Shown one piece after another: positions 35,833 through 44,046 of a stretch of DNA of 64,000 bases. The translations under genes were made by a program, and so were the position numbers. The notes beneath the pieces were generated by a model. That model was not told the origin of the DNA. It worked only from the letters and a program-made list of their open reading frames with translations, and did not search any database. Within the stretch, counting starts at the first letter, position 1; each line of letters starts with the position of its first letter. Origin of the DNA: Scleromatobacter humisilvae (GTDB lineage: Bacteria > Pseudomonadota > Gammaproteobacteria > Burkholderiales > Burkholderiaceae_C); the NCBI RefSeq assembly GCF_023231945.1, contig NZ_JAJLJH010000001.1, forward strand, positions 682,001 to 746,000, in the 5' to 3' direction.

Positions 35833-36597
35833 TCAGCCGTGGTGGCAGCGCCGGCCCAGGCGGCTGCCCTTCGCGGCCATCTTGGCCTCGACCTTGCGGC
35901 CGGCCATGCCGTCGCCGGTGTCGTAGTGCGGCGTCCACTTCCGGCCTTCGGGCTTGGCGTCGTCCCAGTACATCAGGTAGCCGCCCGCGGCGATCGAGAA
36001 CGGCGCCAGCGACGCGCCGGGCTGGACGCGGCCCAGGAAGTCGTTGCGCCCGCCCTCGACGACCTTGCGCGCGAACCATCCCGGCAGCAGGAAGTTCTGC
36101 ACGTTGACGCCCTCGATCTCGTAGCACTCGCCCGAGACCGCGTCGCACAGCTCGAACTGATGGAACACCAGGCGCCGGTGGTCGGTCGGGTCGGGGCCTT
36201 GCACCAGCAGGTTGTTCAGCGGATCGCCCACCAGCTCGATGGCCTCGTGCGACAGCGCCACCGTCCACGAGTCGGCGCCGGTGGTGCAGACATCGAGGAA
36301 CACGAAGCCGAACGGCACGTCGTCGTTGTTGCCGTCGTGGTAGCCCTCGGTGGCCGACATCGTCGGCTTGTCCTGGACGTAGATGACGGCGTCGCCGCGA
36401 CGGCCCGGCAGCACGGGCAGGTCGACCTTGCGTTCGCGCTGCGAGGGCACGCGGCCGGCGCTGTCGACGCGCAGGCGCGCGCCGAACTGCCAGTGCGGAA
36501 AGAAGTCTTCTTCCAGCTGGCGGTTGATCGCGCGCACTGCGTTCTGCAGCTCGCCATCGGACAGGTGAAGGCTTCGATTGACGACCGAGATCAACAT
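35833..36597 (-). CDS. Unknown conserved protein with HEAIE motif
   Basis: A 254-residue soluble protein with no signal peptide. The central WTVALSHEAIELVGDPLNNL carries an HExxE motif reminiscent of a zincin metal site, but the third ligand is not evident. Other notable parts are DKPTMSATEGYHDGNNDDVPFGFVFLD and a Cys pair (FELCDAVSGECYEI). The ATG at 36597 follows GGAGGAG. The C-terminus is basic (RLGRRCHHG). I do not recognise a function; a peptidase-like or metal-binding role is only suggested. Confidence 0.6.
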   Translation of the reverse strand: MLISVVNRSLHLSDGELQNAVRAINRQLEEDFFPHWQFGARLRVDSAGRVPSQRERKVDLPVLPGRRGDAVIYVQDKPTMSATEGYHDGNNDDVPFGFVFLDVCTTGADSWTVALSHEAIELVGDPLNNLLVQGPDPTDHRRLVFHQFELCDAVSGECYEIEGVNVQNFLLPGWFARKVVEGGRNDFLGRVQPGASLAPFSIAAGGYLMYWDDAKPEGRKWTPHYDTGDGMAGRKVEAKMAAKGSRLGRRCHHG

Positions 36598-36707
36598 GGG
36601 TGGCTCCTCCTGGCTTGGCCTTGTGGCGTGATTGTCGGGCTTCCCGCGGCGTCCCGCCACACGCGATACTGCTTCCCGACAGCCTCACCGCGGCCCGCCG
36701 CCTCGCC

Positions 36708-37622
36708 ATGGATTACGCCGAAGTCCTGCAACAGATCGCGCACGAGCTCGCGCCCGTCATCGGGCAGGGCAAGGTCGCCAGCTACATCCCCGAACTCGCC
36801 AGCGTCTCGCCGCATCATTTCGGCATGGCGGTCGTCACCATCGCCGGCGAGGTCTTCACGGTGGGCGACGCGCGCCAGCCGTTCTCGATCCAGTCGATCT
36901 CCAAGCTGTTCACGCTGGTGATGGCGCTGCAGCTCGAGGACGAGAAGGTGTGGACGCGCGTCGGCCGCGAGCCGTCGGGCACGCCGTTCAACTCGCTGGT
37001 GCAGCTCGAGGCAGAGAACGGCAAGCCGCGCAATCCGTTCATCAACCCGGGCGCGCTCGTGTGCACCGACATCCTGTGCACGCGCTACGCCGTGCCCGAG
37101 AACGCCGTCGTCGAATTCCTGCGCCCGCTGTGCGGCAACCGCGAAGTCCACTACAACCGCGCCGTCGCCGCATCGGAGCGCCGCACCTCGCACCGCAACG
37201 CCGCGATGGCACACCTGATGAAGGCGTTCGGCAACCTGAACAATCCGGTCGGCGAAGTGCTCGACGCCTACTGCCGCCACTGCGCGATCGAGATGAACTG
37301 CGTCGAGCTCGCACGCGCCGTCACCTTCCTCGCGCACGGCGGCACGCACCCCGCGGGCCAGGGCAACATCCTGAGCACCAGCATGGCCAAGCGCCTGAAC
37401 GCGCTGATGCTGACCTGCGGCACCTACGACGCCGCCGGCGACTTCGCCTTCCGCGTCGGCCTGCCGGCCAAGAGCGGCGTGGGCGGCGGCATCGTCGCGG
37501 TGATGCCCGGCGAGTGCGGCGTCTGCGTCTGGTCGCCGGCGCTGGAGCCCTCGGGCAACTCGCTCGCGGGGTCGCTGGCGCTGGAGCGGTTCACGGACAT
37601 CACGGGGCGGTCGATCTTCTAG
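36708..37622 (+). CDS. glsA: Glutaminase A
   Basis: A 304-residue glutaminase of the serine beta-lactamase fold, which hydrolyses glutamine to glutamate and ammonia. The catalytic S-x-x-K is in QSISKLFTL. Other family blocks are GREPSGTPFNSLVQLE, NPFINPGALV, LPAKSGVGGGIVA and MPGECGVCVWSP. The ATG at 36708 gives the family length. Its TAG stop overlaps the convergent gene's stop within the palindrome CTAG (37619-37622). Confidence 0.95.
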   Translation: MDYAEVLQQIAHELAPVIGQGKVASYIPELASVSPHHFGMAVVTIAGEVFTVGDARQPFSIQSISKLFTLVMALQLEDEKVWTRVGREPSGTPFNSLVQLEAENGKPRNPFINPGALVCTDILCTRYAVPENAVVEFLRPLCGNREVHYNRAVAASERRTSHRNAAMAHLMKAFGNLNNPVGEVLDAYCRHCAIEMNCVELARAVTFLAHGGTHPAGQGNILSTSMAKRLNALMLTCGTYDAAGDFAFRVGLPAKSGVGGGIVAVMPGECGVCVWSPALEPSGNSLAGSLALERFTDITGRSIF

Positions 37623-38887
37623 AAGCAGGTGACGATGGCATCGACGACGGTGTAGTCCTCGTCGACGATGGCCATCCAGCGCCACTTGTCGAACGTCGTG
37701 CACGGATGCGAGATGCCCAGGCAGACGCGGTCGCCGACCCGCAGGCCCTGCGTGTCCGACGTCAGGTGCAGGTAGGCATGCTGGTCGTTCAGCTTCTGCA
37801 CGGACCAGCCTTCAGGCACCGGCACGCAAGCCCGGCTGGCGCGCGCGCAGGTGGCCAGCGGGATGGGCATGCCCAGGTCGTACGAGATGTCGCGCTTGCC
37901 GACGGCCAGGATCGCCAGGCCCGGCTCCGGCATGGCCTGCACGAGCGCCCACACCTCCAGCGCGGCACGCAGGCCCTGCGCGTCGCTGCAGCCCAGGCGC
38001 TGGTTGACGGCGTGGACGAGCCGCTGGTAGTGGCCCTGGTCGTGCGTGACGTAGCAGCCCGAGCGCAGCAGGCCGGCGACCGGCCTGGCCAGCCCCACGC
38101 GCAATCGCGGCACGACCAGGTCGAACACGCCCGAGCCGCCGGCCGACACGATCACCTCGTCGGCACCGAACAGGCCCTCGGCGTCGCAGGCGCGCGCGAG
38201 TCGCTCGACGCGATCCATCAGGTCGTCGGCGGCCGGACGGTCGTCCTCGCTGCGGCCGGTGTTGCCCAGGCCTTCGTAGCACTCGATGCCCGCCAGCGTC
38301 ACGGCGGAGCTGTCGTGCGCGCGGCGCGCCAGCGCGAGCGCCGCGTCATGCGCGCGCACGCCCGTGCGCCCGCCCGCGACGCCCACCTCCAGCAGCACCT
38401 CGAACGGCCGGTCGACGGACACCGCCTCGATCAGCGCCAGCTGCGCCTCGGAGTCGAGCAGGAAGACGACGCGGACGTCCGGATGCGTGTCGTGCAGCGC
38501 GGCGATCGCGCCGAGGTCGGCGGCGTCCAGCACCTGGTTGGCGATGAGGATGTTGCGCGCGCCGGCCGCGAGCCCGGCCTGCATCTGCGTGACGGTGGCG
38601 AACGTCAGCCCCCACGCGCCGCCATCGAGCTGGCGCCGGAACAGCTGCGGCGACATCGTCGTCTTGCCGTGCGGCGCGAAGCGCACGCCGGCGTCGTCGG
38701 CGAAGCGCTGCATCCAGCCGATGTTGTGCGCCAGCGCGTCGCGCCGGATCACCGCCAGCGGCAGCGGCAGGTCGCCGGCGAGCACGTTCCAGCCCTGCGC
38801 GCCGACCCGCGACCGCGGCAACGGCGCGGCGCCGTGCGGATAGCCCTTGAACGTGGCGTCGAGCAGCGGGTCGAGGACGTCGGTCAT
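37619..38887 (-). CDS. D-amino-acid PLP enzyme (DSD1/D-threonine aldolase-like)
   Basis: A 422-residue fold-type III PLP enzyme of the alanine racemase-N superfamily. The PLP lysine is in RFAPHGKTTMSPQLF. The C-terminal metal site shows LGISHPCTTFDKWRW (His, Cys). The overall pattern (AVIRRDALAHNIGWMQRFAD; SAGGSGVFDLV) matches the D-serine deaminase/D-threonine aldolase group annotated as amino acid deaminase. It likely removes D-amino acids. The start is ATG 38887. It is convergent with glsA. Confidence 0.85.
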   Translation of the reverse strand: MTDVLDPLLDATFKGYPHGAAPLPRSRVGAQGWNVLAGDLPLPLAVIRRDALAHNIGWMQRFADDAGVRFAPHGKTTMSPQLFRRQLDGGAWGLTFATVTQMQAGLAAGARNILIANQVLDAADLGAIAALHDTHPDVRVVFLLDSEAQLALIEAVSVDRPFEVLLEVGVAGGRTGVRAHDAALALARRAHDSSAVTLAGIECYEGLGNTGRSEDDRPAADDLMDRVERLARACDAEGLFGADEVIVSAGGSGVFDLVVPRLRVGLARPVAGLLRSGCYVTHDQGHYQRLVHAVNQRLGCSDAQGLRAALEVWALVQAMPEPGLAILAVGKRDISYDLGMPIPLATCARASRACVPVPEGWSVQKLNDQHAYLHLTSDTQGLRVGDRVCLGISHPCTTFDKWRWMAIVDEDYTVVDAIVTCF

Positions 38888-39028
38888 GCGTCGATTATTC
38901 ACCTTCGTGGCGCGCGGGCCGCTGCAAATGCCAACTCGTTCACGGCGCGGCGTTCCACGATGGCCGCAAGGCCTCGTCGACGCAGTCTCCCTGCATCCGT
39001 CCGGCCGGGCCGTTCGTACATTCGATTC

Positions 39029-39688
39029 ATGACCCGAACTCGCCTGCCCTTGCTCGCCGCCTGCAGCCTGCTGCTCGCGTTCCGGGCGCATGCCGCCACC
39101 GTCACCGTGGCCGTGCACGGCGCCGATGGCCAGCCGGCGCCCAACGTCGTCGTGCAGCTGATGCCGGCGCATCCGGGCGCGGGCAAGCCGCCGCCGGCAC
39201 CGGTCGTCATCGCGCAGCGCGACATCCACTTCGTGCCCTACCTCACCGCGGTGCCGGTCGGGACGACCGTGCGCTTCTCGAACGAGGATCCATACGACCA
39301 CCACCTGCGCTCCGAGCCGGGCGGCCCGTTCGGCAACGTCGCGCCGGCCAAGGACTTCGAGATGCGCCTGGCCGCCATGACGGGCGGCAAGGCGGCGAGC
39401 GCCGAGGTGAAGTTCGACAGGCCAGGCGTCGTCGTCCTGGGCTGCCACCTGCACAGCTCGATGCGCGGCCACCTGTTCGTCAGCGAGACGCCGTGGGTCG
39501 CGGTGACCGACGCCAACGGCCTCGCCACGATCGCCGACGTGCCCGAAGGCGCGGCCGACCTGCGCACGTGGAGCCCCGAGCAGCTGGCCGACCAGCCGGC
39601 GAGCCAGAAGCAGATCGCCGGCGCCAGCGCGATCCTCGAGGCGACGCTCAACTTCACGCCGTCCAAGCCACGTCGCCGCCACAGCTGA
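39029..39688 (+). CDS. Exported cupredoxin-like copper protein
   Basis: A 219-residue periplasmic protein with signal peptide LPLLAACSLLLAFRAHA. It has a plastocyanin-like fold with copper ligands in YDHHLRSEPG (His) and VLGCHLHSSMRGHLFV (Cys, His, Met). This resembles methylamine-utilisation-linked cupredoxins. The C-terminal domain is a short beta module (VTDANGLATIADVPEGAADLRTWSP). A TACATT hexamer ends six bases before the ATG. It heads a same-strand set with the DUF3034 protein and an exported globin. Confidence 0.85.
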   Translation: MTRTRLPLLAACSLLLAFRAHAATVTVAVHGADGQPAPNVVVQLMPAHPGAGKPPPAPVVIAQRDIHFVPYLTAVPVGTTVRFSNEDPYDHHLRSEPGGPFGNVAPAKDFEMRLAAMTGGKAASAEVKFDRPGVVVLGCHLHSSMRGHLFVSETPWVAVTDANGLATIADVPEGAADLRTWSPEQLADQPASQKQIAGASAILEATLNFTPSKPRRRHS

Positions 39689-39705
39689 TGTCCACCGGAG
39701 CCCCC

Positions 39706-40644
39706 ATGCCGCCGAAAGCCCTTCCCGTCGACGTCTCGCACCGATCGCGCATCGCGATCACGTTGCCGCTGCTCGCCGCCGCCGCGCTCGCGCTGGCCCA
39801 TCCGCGCGCGCACGCCGGGACCGACAAGCTGCTGCTCACGGGTGGCGTCACGACGATCGACGGCGCGGCCGGCGGCGGCCTGACGCCCTGGGCCGTGATC
39901 GGCACCAACGCGACCGAGGGCGAGTTCGGCGTCGCGGCCACGGCGTCGGTCGTCTCCACGCGCAACTACACGATGCAGGTGCAGGGCCTGATGCTGGCGT
40001 TCGACGATCGCGTCGAGGTCTCGATCGCGCGCCAGGACTTCGCGACCGAGGCCACCGGCCGCGCGCTGGGCCTGCCCGGCCTGCATCTGAAGACGATCGT
40101 GTTCGGCGCCAAGGCGCGCCTGTTCGGCGACGCGGTGCTGGACAGCGATCGCTGGCTGCCGCAGGTCGCGGCCGGCGTCGAATGGAAGCAGGCCGACGCC
40201 GGCGGACTCGACCCCACGCTGCACGCACTCGGCGCGCGCACCAACGGCGTCGACGTCTACGTCAGCGCCACCAAGCTGTTCCTCGCGCAGGGCATCCTCG
40301 TCAATGGCACGCTGCGCGCGACCAAGGCCAACCAGAACGGGCTCCTGGGCTTCGGCGGCACGGGCAACGACAGGTACCGGCTCGAGCCCGAGTTCTCGGC
40401 CGCCTGGCTCGCGAACCGCAAGCTGGCCTTCGGCGCCGAGTACCGCCGCAAGCCCGACAACCTGAACCCGTCGCCGCTGGGCGCGGGCCTGAAGGAAGAC
40501 GACTGGTGGGACGTGTTCACCGCGTGGGCGCCCACGAAGAGCATCTCGCTGACCGTGGCCTGGGTGCAGCTGGGCCACATCGTGCCGGCCGTCGCGACGA
40601 AGAAGCAGGACGGCGGCTACGCGTCCGCGCAGATCGCGTTCTGA
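39706..40644 (+). CDS. DUF3034 family exported protein (probable outer-membrane)
   Basis: A 312-residue protein with signal peptide ITLPLLAAAALALAHPRAHA. The mature part is rich in amphipathic beta strands (LLLTGGVTTIDGAAGGGLTPWAVIG, VYVSATKLFLAQGILVNGTLRATKANQNGLLG in shorter pieces) and ends in a Phe (YASAQIAF), the mark of outer-membrane beta barrels. The ATG at 39706 follows GGAG; an ATG at 39688 overlapping the upstream stop (TGATG) is possible. Function unknown; its context links it to a copper protein and a globin. Confidence 0.8.
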   Translation: MPPKALPVDVSHRSRIAITLPLLAAAALALAHPRAHAGTDKLLLTGGVTTIDGAAGGGLTPWAVIGTNATEGEFGVAATASVVSTRNYTMQVQGLMLAFDDRVEVSIARQDFATEATGRALGLPGLHLKTIVFGAKARLFGDAVLDSDRWLPQVAAGVEWKQADAGGLDPTLHALGARTNGVDVYVSATKLFLAQGILVNGTLRATKANQNGLLGFGGTGNDRYRLEPEFSAAWLANRKLAFGAEYRRKPDNLNPSPLGAGLKEDDWWDVFTAWAPTKSISLTVAWVQLGHIVPAVATKKQDGGYASAQIAF

Positions 40645-40658
40645 ACCGAGGATCCGCC

Positions 40659-41102
40659 ATGAACAAGACCCTTCTCGCCATCGTCGCGATCGGCACCGCG
40701 CTCGCGCTGACCGCCGCCCACGCGCAATCGGCACCGGCCGCCGACGACACGCTGTTCCGCGCCCTCGGCGCCCGGCCCGGCATCGATGCCATCGTCGACG
40801 ACTTCGTGCCGCGCCTGGTGGCCGATCCGCGCACCAGCGAGTTCTTCAGGAAGACCAACCAGGCGCACCTGAAGCAGATGCTGGAGGAACAGTTCTGCGT
40901 GGTCTCGGGCGGACCGTGCGTCTACACGGGCCTGCCGATGAAGACGGCGCACCAGGACATGGACATCTCGAAGGGCGACTTCAACGCGCTCGTCGAGGTG
41001 CTGCAGGCCGCCATGGACGCGCAGCACGTGCCCTTCGCGACGCAGAACCAGCTGCTCGCGCGCCTGGCCCCGATGCACCGCGACATCGTCAACGTGCACT
41101 GA
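40659..41102 (+). CDS. Exported group 1 truncated haemoglobin
   Basis: A 147-residue truncated globin preceded by signal peptide TLLAIVAIGTALALTAAHA. That is unusual for a protein family that is normally cytosolic. The globin parts are TLFRALGARPGIDAIVDDF, HLKQMLEEQFCVVSGGPCVYTG and the proximal histidine in TAHQDMDIS. A Cys pair (C-VVSGGP-C) could form a disulphide in the periplasm. Heme-based binding of oxygen or nitric oxide is expected. It starts 14 bases after the DUF3034 stop and overlaps the end of the convergent SDR by 14 bases. Confidence 0.88.
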   Translation: MNKTLLAIVAIGTALALTAAHAQSAPAADDTLFRALGARPGIDAIVDDFVPRLVADPRTSEFFRKTNQAHLKQMLEEQFCVVSGGPCVYTGLPMKTAHQDMDISKGDFNALVEVLQAAMDAQHVPFATQNQLLARLAPMHRDIVNVH

Positions 41103-41979
41103 TCGCCAGCAGGTCGGCGATGCCGAGGCGGCGCGCGAACTCCGCGCGCACGCGCTCGGCGACCTCGGTCACCTCGCCCGCGCCGTCATTGAGGAAGTCA
41201 ACCACCGACCGGAACGGACGCTCGCCCGCGGGCAGCGACACGATGCGCGCGATCTCGTCGGCCACGGCCTGCGGATCGGCGTCCGGCGGCATCAGCGCGG
41301 ACAGCTTCGCGCCGACCTGGTCCATCACGCCGTCGTAGCGCGCGTAGGCCCCCGCGGTCGCCGCGTCGGCCGGCCTGCCGGCGTTCGGGAAGTGCGCGGT
41401 GCCCGACGTGAACGCGCCCGGCACGACGATGGAGGTCTCGACGCCGAAGCGGGTCAGCTCGTAGGACATCGTCACCGCGATCGAGTCCATCGCCGCCTTG
41501 GCCGCGGCATACGGCCCCATGAACGGCGGATAGCCGCCGCGCGTCGTGGTGCTGCCGACCCACAGCAGCAGCCCCGACTGCTGCGCCCGCAGCACCGGCA
41601 GCGCGGCCTTGTTGACGCGCTGCGCGCCGAACACGTTGGTGTCGAACACGCGGGTCATTTCTTCCGGCGTGAAGGCCTCGGTCGGCCCGATGACCAGGTG
41701 GCCGGCGTTGTGCACGACGACGTCGAGCCGGCCCTGCTCGGCGACGATGGTCCTGACGGCCGCGTCGGCGGAGTCCTGCGACAGCACGTCGAGTTCGACG
41801 GCGCGCAGGTCGTGGCCGTGCGCGAAGGCCCAGTCGCGCAGCTCGCGCACGTGCGAGGCGTTGCGGCCCGCGATGTCGCGCATGCTGGCGTAGACGATGT
41901 GGCCGGCGGCGGCCAGCGAGACGGCCGTGAGGCGGCCGATGCCGGTGGACGCACCGGTGACGAGGATGACGCTGTTCAT
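41089..41979 (-). CDS. Short-chain dehydrogenase/reductase
   Basis: A 296-residue classical SDR. The NAD(P)-binding VTGASTGIGR is at residues 7-16, the NAG-equivalent in VVHNAGHLV, and the catalytic Tyr-Lys in PYAAAKAA with an upstream Ser (WVGSTTT). The C-terminal part is longer than average. It lies 30 bases downstream of a second SDR on the same strand, and both are divergent from a LysR regulator that probably controls them. Substrate unknown. Confidence 0.9.
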   Translation of the reverse strand: MNSVILVTGASTGIGRLTAVSLAAAGHIVYASMRDIAGRNASHVRELRDWAFAHGHDLRAVELDVLSQDSADAAVRTIVAEQGRLDVVVHNAGHLVIGPTEAFTPEEMTRVFDTNVFGAQRVNKAALPVLRAQQSGLLLWVGSTTTRGGYPPFMGPYAAAKAAMDSIAVTMSYELTRFGVETSIVVPGAFTSGTAHFPNAGRPADAATAGAYARYDGVMDQVGAKLSALMPPDADPQAVADEIARIVSLPAGERPFRSVVDFLNDGAGEVTEVAERVRAEFARRLGIADLLAISAR

Positions 41980-42009
41980 GAGGGTTCCTTTCGTTGGCGA
42001 GGGGCGATG

Positions 42010-42780
42010 TCAGACGAGGCCGCCGTTGGCGCGCACGACCTGGCCGTTGATCCAGGCCGCATCGGGGCCCACGAGCAGCGCGACGCTGTTGGCGATGTCC
42101 TCGGGCTGGCCCAGGCGTTCGAGCGGCGCGGCCTTGGCGAGGCGCTCGACCTGCTCCGGCGTCTTGCCGTCCAGGAACAACGCGGTGGCGGTCGGGCCGG
42201 GCGCGACGGCGTTGACGGTGATGCCCTTGCCGCGCAGCTCCTTGGCGAGGATGTGGGTCATCGTCTCGATCGCGCTCTTGGTCGCCGCGTAGACCGCGTA
42301 GCCGGGCATCGCGAGGCCGACGACGCTGGTCGAGAAGTTGACGATGCGGCCGCCGCGCCGCAGCCGCGCCGCGGCCTCGCGCATCGTGTTGAAGCTGCCC
42401 TTGACGTTGACGGCCAGCAGCGCGTCGAAGGTGCTGTCGTCGGTGTCGGCCAGCGTGGGCAGGCCGGGCGGCATGATGCCGGCGTTGTTGACGAGCACGT
42501 CGACGCCGCCGTACTGCGCGACGGCCTCGTCGAACAGGCGGCGCACGTCGGCCGGGTTCGAGACGTCGGCCTTGACCGCGACGGCCTGCCCGCCGGCCTC
42601 GCAGACGGCGTCGACGACCGCGGCGGCCTCGTCGGCGCTGCCCGCGTAGTTGACGACGACCGCGTAGCCGTCGCGGCCCAGGCGCCGGGCGATGGCCGCG
42701 CCGATGCCGCGCGCGGCGCCGGTGACGATGGCGACCTGCCTGGCGCCGATGATCGCGGTGTTGATGGTGCTGGTGTTCAT
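42010..42780 (-). CDS. SDR-family oxidoreductase, 3-ketoacyl reductase-like
   Basis: A 256-residue classical SDR with VTGAARGIGAAIARRLG, DVLVNNAGIMPPG, Ser in NFSTSVVG and the catalytic YAATKSA. The sequence resembles FabG-type and glucose 1-dehydrogenase-type reductases (VNAVAPGPTATALF). It is the first gene of a two-SDR unit divergent from a LysR-type regulator, separated from it by a 135-base region. Confidence 0.92.
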   Translation of the reverse strand: MNTSTINTAIIGARQVAIVTGAARGIGAAIARRLGRDGYAVVVNYAGSADEAAAVVDAVCEAGGQAVAVKADVSNPADVRRLFDEAVAQYGGVDVLVNNAGIMPPGLPTLADTDDSTFDALLAVNVKGSFNTMREAAARLRRGGRIVNFSTSVVGLAMPGYAVYAATKSAIETMTHILAKELRGKGITVNAVAPGPTATALFLDGKTPEQVERLAKAAPLERLGQPEDIANSVALLVGPDAAWINGQVVRANGGLV

Positions 42781-42915
42781 GGTGCGCTCCGTGGGGTTGG
42801 GTGGTTCTGGCCCCTGAGGTGTTCAGCGAGTCAGTGGAATGGATTGTTCTGTTTTGCCGTTTCGGGATAAATGAGCTAGATTTGCCATCACTGTTCAACC
42901 CACATCAACAATCGA

Positions 42916-43809
42916 ATGGATCGCTTCGAGGCCATGCAGGTGTTCGTGAAGGTGGCCGAGCTGGCCAGCTTCACGCGCGCGGCCGAGCAGCTGGAGCTGC
43001 CGCGCGCCACCGTCACGCACACGATCCAGCAGCTCGAGAAGCGCCTGGGCGTGCGCCTGCTCCAGCGCACCACGCGCCACGTCAGCGCGACGCCCGACGG
43101 CGAGGCCTTCCTGCAACGCTGCGTGCGGCTGCTGGCCGACCTGCAGGAGGCCGAGGACGCGTTCAGCCGCAGCGCGGTCAGGCCGTCGGGCAAGCTGCGC
43201 GTCGACCTGCAGGGCACGCTGGCGACGCACTTCCTGCTGCCGCACATCGGCGGGTTCTTCGAGCGCTATCCCGACATCGAGATCGACATCGGCCTCGGCG
43301 ACCGCATCGTCGACCTGGTGCGCGAGGGCATCGACTGCGTGCTGCGCGCCGGCGAGCCGCGCGACTCCAGCATGGTGGGCCGGCGCGTGGCGATGCTGGC
43401 GCAGGTGACGTGCGCGAGCGCGGCCTACCTGAAGGCCAATGGCACGCCGAAGACGCCGGCCGATCTCGCGCGCCATCGCGCCGTGAACTACGCCGGCGCC
43501 TCGGGCAAGGCCTTGCCGTTCGACTTCCTTGTCGACGGGCAGGCGCGCAGCGTCAACCTGCGCGGCGGCGTCACGGTGCGCCACGCCGACGCCTACGTCC
43601 AGTGCTGCCAGGCCGGCCTGGGGCTGATCCAGCTGCCGCGCTACCACGTCGAGGCCGCGCTGGCGGACGGCACGCTGCGCGAGGTGCTGGCCGCGTACCG
43701 GCCCGCGCCGCTGCCGGTGTCGGTGCTCTATCCGCACTCGCGCCAGCTGTCGCCGCGGGTGCGCGTGTTCGTCGACTGGGTCAGCGAGCGGATGCAGCGC
43801 GGGCGCTGA
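42916..43809 (+). CDS. LysR-family transcriptional regulator
   Basis: A 297-residue LysR protein. The N-terminal winged helix-turn-helix (FVKVAELASFTRAAEQLELPRATVTHTIQQLEKRLG in shorter pieces) is followed by a type 2 periplasmic-binding-like effector domain (KLRVDLQGTLATHFLLPHI onward). It is divergent from the two SDR genes, the usual arrangement for LysR control of the neighbour. The effector is unknown. Confidence 0.93.
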   Translation: MDRFEAMQVFVKVAELASFTRAAEQLELPRATVTHTIQQLEKRLGVRLLQRTTRHVSATPDGEAFLQRCVRLLADLQEAEDAFSRSAVRPSGKLRVDLQGTLATHFLLPHIGGFFERYPDIEIDIGLGDRIVDLVREGIDCVLRAGEPRDSSMVGRRVAMLAQVTCASAAYLKANGTPKTPADLARHRAVNYAGASGKALPFDFLVDGQARSVNLRGGVTVRHADAYVQCCQAGLGLIQLPRYHVEAALADGTLREVLAAYRPAPLPVSVLYPHSRQLSPRVRVFVDWVSERMQRGR

Positions 43810-43928
43810 CGGTGGCGTCTCCATCTTTCGGCACATGCGCATGCGCTTAGAGCTCGCGTCGATCTCGAAGCAGTTCCTCGCGACCGCCGAATAGTCATTC
43901 GATCGCTCGGGGAGAAGTCGGGTGTTCC

Positions 43929-43961
43929 GCCCGGCGGAATCGGTTCCGCCGGGCCTTTTTT
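43929..43961 (+). terminator. Strong Rho-independent terminator downstream of lysR
   Basis: A perfect 11-base stem GCCCGGCGGAA / TTCCGCCGGGC with loop TCGG, followed by CTTTTTTC. It is about 120 bases after the lysR stop, so a short transcript could also end here. Confidence 0.93.
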
Positions 43962-44046
43962 CGAGCGTGGCCCGGTGCGCGGATGCGCTGCGCTCCGTTG
44001 TTTGGATAGACTCGCCCGTGACCGCCATCGGCCAGGCCCGACTGAA

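Noticed and set aside
43837-43846. GCGCATGCGC as an operator
   Set aside because: A ten-base GC-rich palindrome is not unexpected in this composition and it lies after, not before, a gene; kept only as part of the possible small RNA note.
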